Shown: in pieces, positions 54,401-64,000 of the stretch
Layout of the letters: the number at the start of each line of letters is the position of its first letter
Position numbering within the stretch: position 1 is the stretch's first letter
DNA from: Novosphingobium sp. KA1
GTDB lineage: Bacteria > Pseudomonadota > Alphaproteobacteria > Sphingomonadales > Sphingomonadaceae
Direction: 5' to 3'
NCBI RefSeq assembly: GCF_017309955.1
Contig: NZ_CP021247.1
Location: 2,629,001 to 2,693,000 of the forward strand
Length of the DNA: 64,000 bases
The notes under the pieces: generated by a model
What the model was told of the DNA's origin: nothing
The model's database searches: none
The model's input: only the letters and a program-made list of their open reading frames with translations
Position numbers and translations under genes: made by a program

Positions 54401-55785
54401 GCGCCGCCCCGCTTGGGGCCGACGCCGCGGCGTTTCTCGCCGCGATCGTCGAATCGAGCGACGATGCCATCGTCGGCAAGTCGCTCGACGGCACGATCCT
54501 GAGCTGGAACCACGCGGCCGAACGCATCTTCGGCTGGCCTGCCGGCGAGATCGTCGGCAGGAACGTGCGCACGCTGATCCCCGATGACCGCCAGGCCGAG
54601 GAAGACGCGATCATCGCCAGCATCATGCGCGGCGAGCGGGTGCCGACCTTCGAGACCGTGCGCCGCCGCAAGGACGGCAGCGCGGTGGAAGTGGCGGTCA
54701 CCGTCTCGCCGGTGTACGACGGCCATGGCCGGGTGGTCGCCGCCAGCAAGATCGCGCGTGACATCGGGCTCAAGAACGCCACCCTGCGGCGTCTCGAACA
54801 GAGCGAGACGCGCTTTCGCCTGCTGGCGGAAAACATGTCGCAACTGGCCTGGATCGCCCGCAGCGACGGCTGGATCTTCTGGTACAACAAGCGCTGGTTC
54901 GACTATACCGGGACCACGCTGGAACAGATGGAAGGGTGGGGCTGGAGGGCGGTCCACCACCCCGATCACCTCGAACCGGCGACCGCCCGGTTCCGCGCCC
55001 ATATCGCTTCCGGAGAGGACTGGGAGGACACGTTCCCGCTGCGCAGCGCGCAAGGAGAATGGCGCTGGTTCCTGTCCCGCGCCAAACCCATTCGCGACGA
55101 TCAGGGCAAGATCCTCTACTGGTTCGGCACCAATACCGACGTCACCGCAATGCGCGATGCCGAAGAGCGGATCGAGCTTCTGCTGCAGGAAGTGAACCAT
55201 CGCAGCAAGAACATGCTGGCGATCATCCAGTCGCTCGCGCGCCGCACCGACGTGGCCCGCCCCGATTTTCTCCAGCGGCTGGAGCAGCGCATCCAGGGGC
55301 TTTCCGCCAACCAGGACCTGCTGGTGCGGCGCGCCTGGTCGCCGGTTCCGGTCGGCGAGATGGTCGAGGCGCAGTTGCGCTGGCTGGGCGAGGCGCAGGG
55401 GCAGGTCGAGTGCCGGGGGCCGGAGGTGATGCTTTCGCCCGGGGCGGCGGAAGCACTGGCGATGGCGCTCCACGAGATGGGCACCAACGCGCACAAGTAC
55501 GGCGCGCTCTCGGTGCCGGGCGGGCGCGTGCACATTGCCTGGTCGGTGCAGGGCGCCGATGCCGGGGAGGGAGAGGCGGAGGACGGCGACCCCGCAAGTG
55601 CCGGTTTCCGCATCGCCTGGCGTGAAAGCGGCGGCCCGCTGGTGGCGCCGCCCACCAGGCTCGGCTTCGGTTCGCGGATCATCGTCGACGTGCCGCGGGT
55701 CAAGCTCAATGCCCGGGTGACGACCGCCTACGAACCTGCGGGCTTTGCCTGGCAGCTCGATTGCGCGCTCGCGGCAATTTCGTGA
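54397..55785 (+). CDS. PAS-PAS-HWE family histidine kinase
   Basis: About 462 aa. Two PAS domains (about 13-122 and 133-255), then an HWE histidine kinase: phospho-His268 in EVNHRSKNML, the N-box HEMGTNAHKYGAL and WRESGGPLVAPPTRLGFGSRII. No membrane segment, so a cytosolic sensor. The frame opens right at the metZ stop: a CTG at 54397 overlaps TGA, with GAAGG 7 nt upstream. A GTG at 54244 would add 51 Arg-rich residues inside metZ and is unlikely. HWE kinases are often light or redox sensors with LOV/PAS domains. Confidence 0.88.
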   Translation: MSAAPLGADAAAFLAAIVESSDDAIVGKSLDGTILSWNHAAERIFGWPAGEIVGRNVRTLIPDDRQAEEDAIIASIMRGERVPTFETVRRRKDGSAVEVAVTVSPVYDGHGRVVAASKIARDIGLKNATLRRLEQSETRFRLLAENMSQLAWIARSDGWIFWYNKRWFDYTGTTLEQMEGWGWRAVHHPDHLEPATARFRAHIASGEDWEDTFPLRSAQGEWRWFLSRAKPIRDDQGKILYWFGTNTDVTAMRDAEERIELLLQEVNHRSKNMLAIIQSLARRTDVARPDFLQRLEQRIQGLSANQDLLVRRAWSPVPVGEMVEAQLRWLGEAQGQVECRGPEVMLSPGAAEALAMALHEMGTNAHKYGALSVPGGRVHIAWSVQGADAGEGEAEDGDPASAGFRIAWRESGGPLVAPPTRLGFGSRIIVDVPRVKLNARVTTAYEPAGFAWQLDCALAAIS

Positions 55786-55876
55786 TCCACCGGAAAATTA
55801 TCGCGCAATTTGTGGAACCCACTGGGTAGTTCTATGAGTTGTCGACTTGTCGAATGACCGATAGGCTGGCCGTGTC

Positions 55877-56275
55877 ATGAAGGAACTGTTCCAACATACT
55901 GCCGTGACCGACGGGGTCACCGTGCGTGTCGCCGTGAACTTCCTGCCCGAGCAGTCGCGCATCGAGGCGGGCAAGTGGTTCTGGGTCTATCACATCCGCA
56001 TCGAGAACGATTCGGATGACAGCCTGCAGCTCATGACCCGCCACTGGCGCATCACCGACGGCAACGGCGACGTCAACCTGGTCGAGGGTGAGGGCGTGGT
56101 GGGCGAACAGCCGCTGATCCGTCCCGGCCGCAGCCACGATTATGTCTCGGGATGCCCGCTGTCGACGCCGCAAGGCTCGATGGAAGGGTTCTACACGTTC
56201 CTGCGCAGCGACGGCAGCGAATTGCAGGCGCAGATCCCGCTGTTCCCGCTGGCGGCGCCCGCCACCGCGGGCTGA
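55877..56275 (+). CDS. apaG: ApaG-domain protein
   Basis: 132 aa, one FN3-like ApaG fold. GVTVRVAVNFLPEQSR, WFWVYHIRIENDSDDSLQLMTRHWRITDGNG and GVVGEQPLIRPG match ApaG/CorD. Its role is unclear; it binds nucleotides in some species. Start ATG 55877. Confidence 0.94.
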   Translation: MKELFQHTAVTDGVTVRVAVNFLPEQSRIEAGKWFWVYHIRIENDSDDSLQLMTRHWRITDGNGDVNLVEGEGVVGEQPLIRPGRSHDYVSGCPLSTPQGSMEGFYTFLRSDGSELQAQIPLFPLAAPATAG

Positions 56276-56315
56276 GCCATGGGACGGGCGAAGGCGCGCC
56301 GGTGCAGGGTATCGG

Positions 56316-56360
56316 CCCCGCCGGGAACTGCGCCGCCGGGATTTGCGCCGCCGGGATCCG
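56316..56360. repeat. 15-bp tandem repeat, three imperfect units
   Basis: Units of the form CGCCGCCGGGATTTG follow each other from 56316 to 56360 between apaG and the LysR gene. The units differ at their first bases and last four bases. Confidence 0.65.
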
Positions 56361-56474
56361 GGGGGTGCCCTTTGCTTGCGGCAAGCCCCGTCCCGCCAGT
56401 CGTTTTCCAGTAGTCCGGCGGGGCGTTCGAGCCACATCCTTGCTCCTTCCCGTTCCAGCGCCTAGGGAAGCGCC

Positions 56475-57275
56475 ATGAAGCGGACGCACCTGCCCCTCAA
56501 TGCCCTGCGCGTGTTCGATGCAGCGGCCCGTCACCTCTCCTTCACCCGCGCGGCGGACGAACTGGCGGTGACGCCGGCCGCGGTCGGCCAGCAGATTCGC
56601 GCGCTGGAGGACCTGCTCGGCGTCGTGCTGTTCCGCCGCACCAGCAAGGGGCTGGAACTGACCGACGAGGCCGGTTCGGGGCTGGCCGCGCTGCGGACCG
56701 GCTTCCTCCATTTCGAGGATGCGGTGCAGGCGATGCAGGCGGGCCAGTCCAGCCACGTCTACACGATTGCCGCCCCGCGCGAATTCTTCGCCGCCTGGCT
56801 GGCGCCGCGCCTGGCCGCGTTCCGCGCGGCCAATCCGCAAGTGCGCTACATTCTTGTCGACGGCGAACTGACCGACTTTACCGAGGCCAATCTCGACCTC
56901 GCGGTGCGCTGGACCGATGGTCCGGGCGATCTCGAAGGGCTGGCGCTGGGCGCCGCCGAATGGGTGGAACTGGGCGGCGGCGACTGGATCGGCTGGCCGG
57001 GCGATCCCGCGCCCGAGAGCGAGGCGGCTTCCGAGGGTGAAGATTGCCAGCCGGCGATCCAGGTCGCCGATGCCGGTCAGGCGGTGGCCGCTGCCCTGTC
57101 CGGGCTTGGCCGGGTGCGGGTGCCCGCACTGCTGGCCGAAGGGCTCGCGGCGGGCAAGTCTGTCGCGGTCGGGCCGGTCACCCCGTGCCGCCGTGCCTAC
57201 TGGCTGGTGGCGCCGCTGCCGCAGTGGCGCCAGAAGAAGGTCCGGGAACTGGTCGCCGCGCTGACCGGGGGCTGA
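56475..57275 (+). CDS. LysR-family transcriptional regulator (GcvA-like, short)
   Basis: 266 aa. The winged HTH (LPLNALRVFDAAARHLSFTRAADELAVTPAAVGQQIRALEDLLGVVLFRRTSKGLELT) is complete. The effector domain is shorter than usual (about 300 aa is typical). It converges on the Rieske gene (-). Target genes are unknown. Confidence 0.87.
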   Translation: MKRTHLPLNALRVFDAAARHLSFTRAADELAVTPAAVGQQIRALEDLLGVVLFRRTSKGLELTDEAGSGLAALRTGFLHFEDAVQAMQAGQSSHVYTIAAPREFFAAWLAPRLAAFRAANPQVRYILVDGELTDFTEANLDLAVRWTDGPGDLEGLALGAAEWVELGGGDWIGWPGDPAPESEAASEGEDCQPAIQVADAGQAVAAALSGLGRVRVPALLAEGLAAGKSVAVGPVTPCRRAYWLVAPLPQWRQKKVRELVAALTGG

Positions 57276-57309
57276 CGGGCTTTCCCCGGCCGCGCCGCGC
57301 ACGAAACGA

Positions 57310-57329
57310 GGCCCGGTGTGAACCGGGCC
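57310..57329. terminator. Short hairpin between LysR and Rieske genes
   Basis: An 8-bp perfect stem (57310-57317 with 57322-57329) around GTGA, between the two convergent stops. No T run. Confidence 0.5.
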
Positions 57330-57372
57330 CCGTGCCGAAAGATGCGCTTTTCGCGAATTTCCAGGCGGGTTC

Positions 57373-58788
57373 TCAGAATCCGAGGTCCTCGATCGGCCCG
57401 TCGAAATTGCCGCCCAGCTTGTGGGCGGCCCTGGCCAGCTGGTCCTGCGGCACGCCCTTGAGGTAGCCGTCGATGATCCGCTGGTAATTGCTGATCAGCC
57501 CTTCGACGTCCTTCGAGAGTCGCATGAACTCGAAGCCGGTGGCGTGCAGGCCCTTCTGCTGGATCGGGATGTTCGAATAGTCCTGGCGCGGGATCGGCGG
57601 GAAGTCCGGGCTGTTGTAGGGCAGCACGGTGGGTTCCATCACCGTCTCCATGTCGCTGTCCTCGGGCACGTAAGTGAGCGACCAGATCTCGAAGAAGCAG
57701 GTCTCCGGCCCGGTCGGGCGGATCCGGTAGGCCGACATCGAGGTGAAGTAGGGCAGCAGGAAGTAGTGGGGGAACAGGAACTCCACCGCCTTCACCGGGT
57801 GCGTCTGCGCCACCGTGCAGAGGTCCGGCACCGGCTCGCCGCGCGCTTTGAGCTGCTCGGTGATCTGGTGCATGACGATGCCCAGCCAGTGGAACATCGC
57901 CATGTTCTGGTCTTCGGGCAGGCCTTCCTCGATGCCGACGAGGCCGCGCGCGATCTCCACTTCCTTCTCGTGGACCATGCCCGCCATGCCCTCGCTGAGC
58001 AGGGCCATGGAATTGACCTGCAATTCCTGGTTCTCGCGGTAGGAGAGGTGCGCCTCGGCCATGATCGGCACCGGGCCGCGCGGGGTCTTGTACATCGAAT
58101 CGTACATCATCGGCGCGGCATGCTGCAGCTGCGGGTGCGTCTGCATCACGTGGTAGCCTTCCATGAAGGCCTCCATCGCGACCTTCCAGTTGGCCGGAAG
58201 CTCGGCGGCAAAGCACCATTCGGCGCGCATCTTGTCGAGATTGCGGGCTTCGAGGTTGGCCGCCACCGGGCCCAGCGAATCCCGGATCGAGGGGGCGTCG
58301 TTGTCATGGTTGATCCACACGCAGCCGATGAAGGTCTCGGCGCGGCAGGGGATCAGGTTGATGTCGTCGGCATCGAGCTGGCGCTCGGAAAACAGGTGCT
58401 TGCCGTAGACCTGGGTGGATTCGCCGTCCATGTTCCAGCGCCAGCCGTGGAACGGGCAGACAAAGCCGGACTTGCGGCAGTTGCCGTGCGCCTGCCCGGT
58501 GCCGCCTGCGAAAGGCACGCCGCGGTGACGGCAGGCGTTGTGGAAGGCCTTCACGCCGCTGGTGGTGCGCACGACGATGACCGACTTGCCGACGTTCTCG
58601 TACTCGATCCAGTCGCCCACCTCGGGGATCTGTTCCTCGCGGCAGGCCATCTGCCAGACATGGGGCCACAAGTGGTCCAGCTCGGCCTGGTAGAACTCGG
58701 CATCGTAGTAGCGCCGGACCGGGATCCGTTCGGGATCGTCGATCGGATAGGGGACGGACCGCAGCCCGCCGTCGACAGATTTCAGCAC
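57373..58788 (-). CDS. Aromatic-ring-hydroxylating Rieske oxygenase, alpha subunit
   Basis: 471 aa. The Rieske [2Fe-2S] ligands are Cys86-R-His88 and Cys111-PF-His114. The catalytic iron region is MEGYHVMQTHPQL. Start GTG 58788 with AGAGG 8 nt upstream; longer reading to 59262 is not supported. No ferredoxin, reductase or beta subunit is adjacent, so electron donors must be encoded elsewhere. It lies divergent to the nitronate monooxygenase-like gene, with a 253-bp gap. Confidence 0.92.
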   Translation of the reverse strand: MLKSVDGGLRSVPYPIDDPERIPVRRYYDAEFYQAELDHLWPHVWQMACREEQIPEVGDWIEYENVGKSVIVVRTTSGVKAFHNACRHRGVPFAGGTGQAHGNCRKSGFVCPFHGWRWNMDGESTQVYGKHLFSERQLDADDINLIPCRAETFIGCVWINHDNDAPSIRDSLGPVAANLEARNLDKMRAEWCFAAELPANWKVAMEAFMEGYHVMQTHPQLQHAAPMMYDSMYKTPRGPVPIMAEAHLSYRENQELQVNSMALLSEGMAGMVHEKEVEIARGLVGIEEGLPEDQNMAMFHWLGIVMHQITEQLKARGEPVPDLCTVAQTHPVKAVEFLFPHYFLLPYFTSMSAYRIRPTGPETCFFEIWSLTYVPEDSDMETVMEPTVLPYNSPDFPPIPRQDYSNIPIQQKGLHATGFEFMRLSKDVEGLISNYQRIIDGYLKGVPQDQLARAAHKLGGNFDGPIEDLGF

Positions 58789-58825
58789 TCCGACACCTCT
58801 CGGATTGTTCTTCGTTTCGTATTGA

Positions 58826-60022
<1,197 letters not shown>

Positions 60023-60039
60023 CCGGGAGGCGACCGCAG

Positions 60040-60822
60040 GTGACTTACGAAAAAGTTCTCTACCGCCTTGAAAACGGCGTCGCCCGGATCGCGATGAACG
60101 ATCCCGCCACCCGCAACGCCGGCTCCGCGCAGATGGGCGAGGAACTGTTCGATGCGATGACCCGCGCCGCCTTCGAGGCGCGGGCGGTGGTGCTGACGGG
60201 CGAGGGCAAGGCGTTCTGCTCGGGCGCCAACCTCGGCGATGCGGCGGGCATGCTGGCCGACCCGCGCCGCGATGTCGGCACGCTGCTCGACCGTCACTTC
60301 AACCCGGTGATCGTTGCCATGCGCGACATGGAGCAGCCGGTCGTCACCGCCGTGCGCGGCGCGGCGGCGGGCGTCGGCGCGGGGCTCGCCATGGCGGGCG
60401 ACCTCATCCTCTGCGCCGAAAGCGGGTTTTTCCTCCAGGCTTTCCGCCATGTCGGGCTGGTGCCGGACGGTGGCTCCTCGTGGCTGCTGACCCGCGCGGT
60501 GGGGCGGGTGCGGGCGATGGAGATGATGCTGCTGGGCGAGCGTCTTCCGGCGGCGAAGGCGCTCGAATGGGGCCTCGTCAACCGCGTGGTGGCGGACGAG
60601 GCGCTGGACGGCGCCGCCCTCGCGCTGGCCGGCGAACTGGCACGTGGGCCCTGGTCGCTGCGGCGGATCAAGCAGGTGGCCTGGGCGGCGACCGACTGCA
60701 CGCTGGAACAGGCGCTCACCCACGAACGCCTCGGCCAGCGCGACGCCTCGCGCACCGAGGACTTTGTCGAGGGCGTCACCGCCTTTGCCGAGAAGCGCGC
60801 GGCTGTCTTCAAGGGGCGCTGA
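60040..60822 (+). CDS. Enoyl-CoA hydratase/isomerase
   Basis: 260 aa crotonase fold. GEGKAFCSGANLGD holds the first oxyanion region and AVRGAAAGVGAGLAMAGDLILCAESGFFLQAFRHVGLVPDGGSSWLLTR the second. Typical catalytic Glu in the second block is Asp/Gly-like (VPDGGSS), so hydratase activity is not assured. GTG 60040 has GGAGG 9 nt upstream. It follows the flavoprotein by 17 bp, probably one operon. Confidence 0.9.
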   Translation: MTYEKVLYRLENGVARIAMNDPATRNAGSAQMGEELFDAMTRAAFEARAVVLTGEGKAFCSGANLGDAAGMLADPRRDVGTLLDRHFNPVIVAMRDMEQPVVTAVRGAAAGVGAGLAMAGDLILCAESGFFLQAFRHVGLVPDGGSSWLLTRAVGRVRAMEMMLLGERLPAAKALEWGLVNRVVADEALDGAALALAGELARGPWSLRRIKQVAWAATDCTLEQALTHERLGQRDASRTEDFVEGVTAFAEKRAAVFKGR

Positions 60823-60856
60823 CGGCACACAGGCGGCTGCCCGCGATGCTGACCCT

Positions 60857-60892
60857 GATACCGCCCCCGATACCTCCCCCGATACCGCCTAT
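60857..60892. repeat. 12-bp tandem repeat GATACCGCCCCC, three units
   Basis: Three adjoining imperfect units at 60857-60868, 60869-60880 and 60881-60892, between the enoyl-CoA hydratase and the membrane protein. Confidence 0.7.
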
Positions 60893-61004
60893 GCGGCGGG
60901 CAGCGGCGCAACCTGCGGGTTTATCCCGATTTCCTCGGGGCAGCCATGACGGGATAGTCCGAAAGGCGGGACGGCATGGGCCGTGCCTGCGCCAAGGATA
61001 TGCC

Positions 61005-62186
61005 ATGTCCGACCTTGAAGCGCTGTTCCGGCACGGCCCGCCCCGCCATCTGGCCCACTTCATCCATGTGGCAAGGCCGCCTTTCGTGCAGCCCTTTCGC
61101 CGGGTGCTGGTGGTGCTGGCGATCGGCTGGCTGCCCTTGGGGGTCTTCACGCTGCTGCTCGCGCCCGAGCGGCTTGGCGATTTCGGCCGCGATATCGGCG
61201 TCCATGCCCGCTATGCCCTTGCCGCGCCCCTGCTGGTCGCGGCGCTGTCGTCCTGCGGGCCGCGGCTGGGGCAGATCGCGGGGCACTTCGCGCGCTCGGG
61301 CCTGCTCGATGCGGCGGGGCGGCATGCGCTGTTCCGGCAGATCGTGGTCAGCCGCCGCCTGCTCGATTCCCATCTGATCGAGGCGGCGACGGTGGTCCTG
61401 GCCTTTGTCACGGCGATGCTGACCTTTCGCGGGGTGGCGGGCGCGCACCTGTCTGGCTGGATGCGCGATCCGGGCACGGACCGGCTGTCGATGGCGGGGC
61501 TCTGGCAATTCGCCTTCAGCCTGCCGCTGCTGCTGACCCTGCTGATCGGCTGGCTCTGGCGCATCGCGATCTGGGCGCGGCTGCTGGTCTGCCTGTCCCG
61601 CCTCGATCTGCGGCTGGTGGCCTCGCACCCCGACCAGTGCGGCGGACTGGCCTTCCTCAGCCAGTCGCTGCGCGCCTTCACCCTGTTCGGCATGGCGCTC
61701 GGCGCCATCGCGGCGGGGCGGCTGGGCCATGATCACCTTTCCGGCACGTCGAGCCGGTTCACCGACGGCCTGCTGGTCGGCGGCAGCGTGGCCGTGGTGG
61801 CGATCCTCTGTGCCGGGCCGCTCCTCTTGTTTTCCGGGAAGATGATGGCGGTCTGGCGCCAGAGTTCGATGGCCTATGGCGCGCTGGCGATGGAACTGGG
61901 CTCCTCGCTCGAAGCCCGCTGGCTCCGCCGCGACGCGGCGCCGGGCGAGGGCAGCGACGGTGGGGACCGGAGAGAACGCCCCGCCATCCTCGAAGCCCCG
62001 GACTTTTCGGCCGGGGCGGATCTCTACGCGGTTGTCGCCGGTGCGCAGGCCATGCGGTTCCTGCCGGTCGACGTGCGCAGCGTGGTCATGCTGGTTGCCG
62101 CGACCCTGCTGCCTTTCGCCGCCGCGCTGTGCCTGACATTACCTCTCGGCGTCGTGCTGGCAACGCTGAAGGGATTGCTGGTGTGA
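61005..62186 (+). CDS. Polytopic membrane protein of unknown function
   Basis: 393 aa with about 6-7 hydrophobic helices (RVLVVLAIGWLPLGVFTLLLA, LAAPLLVAALSSC, AATVVLAFVTAMLTF, FAFSLPLLLTLLIGWLWRIAIW, and others) and a cytosolic loop with Arg/Asp. AAGGA 8 nt before ATG 61005. No transporter motif is recognised. Starts 182 bp after the enoyl-CoA hydratase and may be independent of it. Confidence 0.7.
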   Translation: MSDLEALFRHGPPRHLAHFIHVARPPFVQPFRRVLVVLAIGWLPLGVFTLLLAPERLGDFGRDIGVHARYALAAPLLVAALSSCGPRLGQIAGHFARSGLLDAAGRHALFRQIVVSRRLLDSHLIEAATVVLAFVTAMLTFRGVAGAHLSGWMRDPGTDRLSMAGLWQFAFSLPLLLTLLIGWLWRIAIWARLLVCLSRLDLRLVASHPDQCGGLAFLSQSLRAFTLFGMALGAIAAGRLGHDHLSGTSSRFTDGLLVGGSVAVVAILCAGPLLLFSGKMMAVWRQSSMAYGALAMELGSSLEARWLRRDAAPGEGSDGGDRRERPAILEAPDFSAGADLYAVVAGAQAMRFLPVDVRSVVMLVAATLLPFAAALCLTLPLGVVLATLKGLLV

Positions 62187-62211
62187 TCGGGGGAGGCCGA
62201 AATGCGGCGGC

Positions 62212-62664
62212 CTATTTCCGGCAGGCCTCCTTGAGTGCAGTCGCGGCGTTCAAGGCGGGCTGGATCTGATCCTTGGCCACGTGGAGCGGTACGAAGGCGT
62301 CATCGGCTTCATCGTCGATGTCGATGCGGATCCAGTCGGTCCACCAGATTTCCTTCTGATCCTTTCCTTCCACGAACTGTACCCAGCGCACTCTTGTCCA
62401 GTCGGCCTCGAAGATGAAGTCGATCTTCGTCTGTTTCTGGGTGGTTTGATAAACGAAGAATGCGGTCTTGCAGGGATCGTCCGTGGGCACGGTGACGTTG
62501 TAGATATGCGGATAGATCGCGGGCCGCATGGCTGCGCTCAGCGCTTCCTGAGCCGATGACGCCGGACTGGAAGCGGACGAGACATCCTGAGCGGTCACCG
62601 CCAGAGGCATCGCGGCGGCAACAGCCATCGCCGTGAATGGGATCGCTGTCCTGAACATCTCCAT
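62212..62664 (-). CDS. Exported protein of unknown function
   Basis: 150 aa. A signal peptide (MEMFRTAIPFTAMAVAAAMPLAVTAQ) precedes a small soluble domain rich in Trp and Asp (EADWTRVRWVQFVEGKDQKEIWWTDWIRIDIDDEADDAF). Two cysteines. No family is recognised. It ends 25 bp from the membrane-protein stop, convergent. Confidence 0.72.
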   Translation of the reverse strand: MEMFRTAIPFTAMAVAAAMPLAVTAQDVSSASSPASSAQEALSAAMRPAIYPHIYNVTVPTDDPCKTAFFVYQTTQKQTKIDFIFEADWTRVRWVQFVEGKDQKEIWWTDWIRIDIDDEADDAFVPLHVAKDQIQPALNAATALKEACRK

Positions 62665-62818
62665 TTACCCCGGATCTGACTGCCAATTATATATCGTATA
62701 CTGTGACAATAAAATCTGTTGGGGTAAAGAGTTATCGCGGTGGTGCTAGGAGCATTTGTGGCGGGATCGGGCTGGCGCCGCCCTGAAAATGCCCTTTCAG
62801 GCATTTTTAAACAAGCTC

Positions 62819-64000
62819 TCAGACCGCACCCGCCGCGCGCAGCCGCGCCAGCCCGGCCTCGTCGATGCCGATCTCGGCCAGCACTTCGGCGGTGTGTTCG
62901 CCCAGCATCGGCGGGGCCATGCGGATCGTGGCCGGGCTCGCCGACATCTGGGCGAGCGGGCTGGCGATGAGGTCCACCGAGCCGCTTTCGGCCCAGGCGT
63001 GGGGCGTCCTGGCGCGCAGCTTGCGGTGCCTGACCTGCTCGTCCTCCCAGACTTGCGCGAGTTCGTTGTAGCGCGCGGCGGGGATGCCGACGCCGTCGAG
63101 CATGGCCTGCATCCGGGCGACGGTGAAACCCGCGCTCCAGGCGTTGATGAGGTCCATCAGTTCGGCGCGGTTGGTCTTGCCGCGCTTGAGATTGCTGTCG
63201 AAGCGCGGGTCGGTGAAGAGTTCGGGGCGCTCCATCAGCACGGTCAGGCGGCGATAGTGCTCGTCGGTGCCGGCGGTGAGGTACACGATGCCGTCGGCGC
63301 AGTGCATCAGGTCGGCGGGGCCGCCGCCGTTGCCGCCGTTGCCGAGCCGGGGAGGGGCCTGGCCGCTGATCAGGTAGTCCTGCATGATGTGGCTGACCAT
63401 CGCCACCGAACTGTCGAGCAGGGCGATGTCGATGAACTGTCCCTCGCCGCTGCGATGGCGGTACTGCAGCGCGCCGAGGATGGCGAGCGCGGTGTTGTGG
63501 CCGGTCACGAAATCGACGAGGCTGGGCCCGGTCTTGAGCGGGCCGGCGCCGGGCTGGCCTTCGGGAATGCCGGTGACGGCCATCATGCCGCCGGTGGCCT
63601 GGAATAGCCCGTCATAGCCCGGACGCGCGGCCATCGGCCCGGTCTGGCCGAAGCCGGTGACCGAGCAGTAGATCAGCCGCGGGTTGATCGCCTTCAGGCT
63701 CTCGTAGTCGAGGCCGAAGCGGGCGAGATCGCCGACCTTGTAGTTCTCGATCAGCACGTCGGCGGTCTTGACCAGTTCCTTGAGGATGGCCTGCCCCTCC
63801 GGCTTGGCATGGTTGAGCGTGATCGAGCGTTTGTTGCGGTTGGACACGGTGAAGAAGCTGGAATGGCGCGTCTCGATCCCGTCCTTGCCGGGGACCCACG
63901 AGAAGCCGTAGCCGCGCCCGTCGTCGCCCACGCCCGGGCGCTCGATCTTGATGACGTCGGCGCCAAGGTCGCCAAGGATCTGCGCGCCGATGGGGGCGGC
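62819..64000 (-). CDS. CaiB/BaiF-type CoA-transferase (N-terminus outside window)
   Basis: At least 393 C-terminal residues of a family III CoA-transferase. IGAQILGDLGADVIKIERPGVGDDGRG is the family N-terminal block, and NHAKPEGQAILKELVKTADVLIENYKVG contains the family Asp (ADVLIEN). GGMMAVTGIPEGQPGAGPLKTGPSLVDFVTG follows. It transfers CoA between carboxylic acids, for example in carnitine or aromatic catabolism. The start lies beyond 64000. Confidence 0.93.
   Translation of the reverse strand, partial: AAPIGAQILGDLGADVIKIERPGVGDDGRGYGFSWVPGKDGIETRHSSFFTVSNRNKRSITLNHAKPEGQAILKELVKTADVLIENYKVGDLARFGLDYESLKAINPRLIYCSVTGFGQTGPMAARPGYDGLFQATGGMMAVTGIPEGQPGAGPLKTGPSLVDFVTGHNTALAILGALQYRHRSGEGQFIDIALLDSSVAMVSHIMQDYLISGQAPPRLGNGGNGGGPADLMHCADGIVYLTAGTDEHYRRLTVLMERPELFTDPRFDSNLKRGKTNRAELMDLINAWSAGFTVARMQAMLDGVGIPAARYNELAQVWEDEQVRHRKLRARTPHAWAESGSVDLIASPLAQMSASPATIRMAPPMLGEHTAEVLAEIGIDEAGLARLRAAGAV

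Overview
The window is a GC-rich alphaproteobacterial chromosome segment, most likely from a sphingomonad close to Novosphingobium. The evidence is indirect: a large TonB-dependent receptor, a MucR/Ros regulator, an alphaproteobacterial-type Fur, a cpa/tad pilus cluster, an HWE-family histidine kinase, a class II DAHP synthase, and several SDR, MaoC, Rieske and CaiB/BaiF genes typical of sphingomonad catabolism. No rRNA operon, prophage, CRISPR array or complete insertion sequence was seen. Genus assignment is inference.

Layout. 1-5 kb: a truncated TonB receptor (-), then an SDR, a TetR regulator, an MTA-phosphorylase-like gene and a small protein (+), followed by tRNA-Ala(GGC). 5.4-12.9 kb: a minus-strand tad/cpa pilus operon in the order cpaA-cpaB-cpaC-cpaD-cpaE-tadB-tadC. 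The cpaF/tadA motor ATPase gene usually found between cpaE and tadB is absent, and a perfect 13-bp hairpin stands in its place. 13-23 kb: a hydrolase/oxidoreductase pair, an ispH-thrB-rnhA-FUSC operon, a lipoprotein, fur-plsC, mucR, and nfuA-tsaB-rimI. 23.4-36.6 kb: an M16 peptidase, a GIY-YIG gene boxed by 28-bp inverted repeats, class II DAHP synthase, a large unknown exported protein, a CocE-type hydrolase, an SDR whose ribosome-binding site lies in a perfect hairpin, and a tetR-GH1 glycosidase operon with a clear operator.

36.6-45.8 kb: a CBS-domain ClC channel, an SDR missing canonical residues (paralogue of the one at 2.5 kb), a MaoC-fold protein, a gene-poor stretch with tRNA-Gln(TTG), a YghU-like GST facing a TetR gene, ilvE, and a structured 45.1-45.8 kb gap with a perfect Shine-Dalgarno before an 18-codon ORF. 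45.8-54.4 kb: mainly housekeeping genes (tlyA, tspO, ubiK, recO, leuB, two glycosyltransferase-type membrane proteins, metZ), interrupted by a 262-bp MITE-like element with CTAG target duplication immediately after tspO. 54.4-64 kb: an HWE histidine kinase that may start at CTG, apaG, a LysR regulator, and a catabolic group (Rieske oxygenase alpha subunit, nitronate monooxygenase-like flavoprotein, enoyl-CoA hydratase, CaiB/BaiF CoA-transferase).

Functional grouping. The tad genes make an envelope apparatus that must take its motor ATPase and pilin from elsewhere if it works. SDR, MaoC, enoyl-CoA hydratase, CaiB and Rieske genes together suggest degradation of aromatic or acyl-CoA substrates. 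thrB, metZ, leuB, ilvE and DAHP synthase are ordinary biosynthesis. The best candidates for new biology are the repeat-boxed GIY-YIG unit, the small-ORF transcript at 45.3-45.5 kb, the MITE at 47.9 kb, the RBS-sequestering hairpin at 33.7 kb and the ATPase-less tad cluster.
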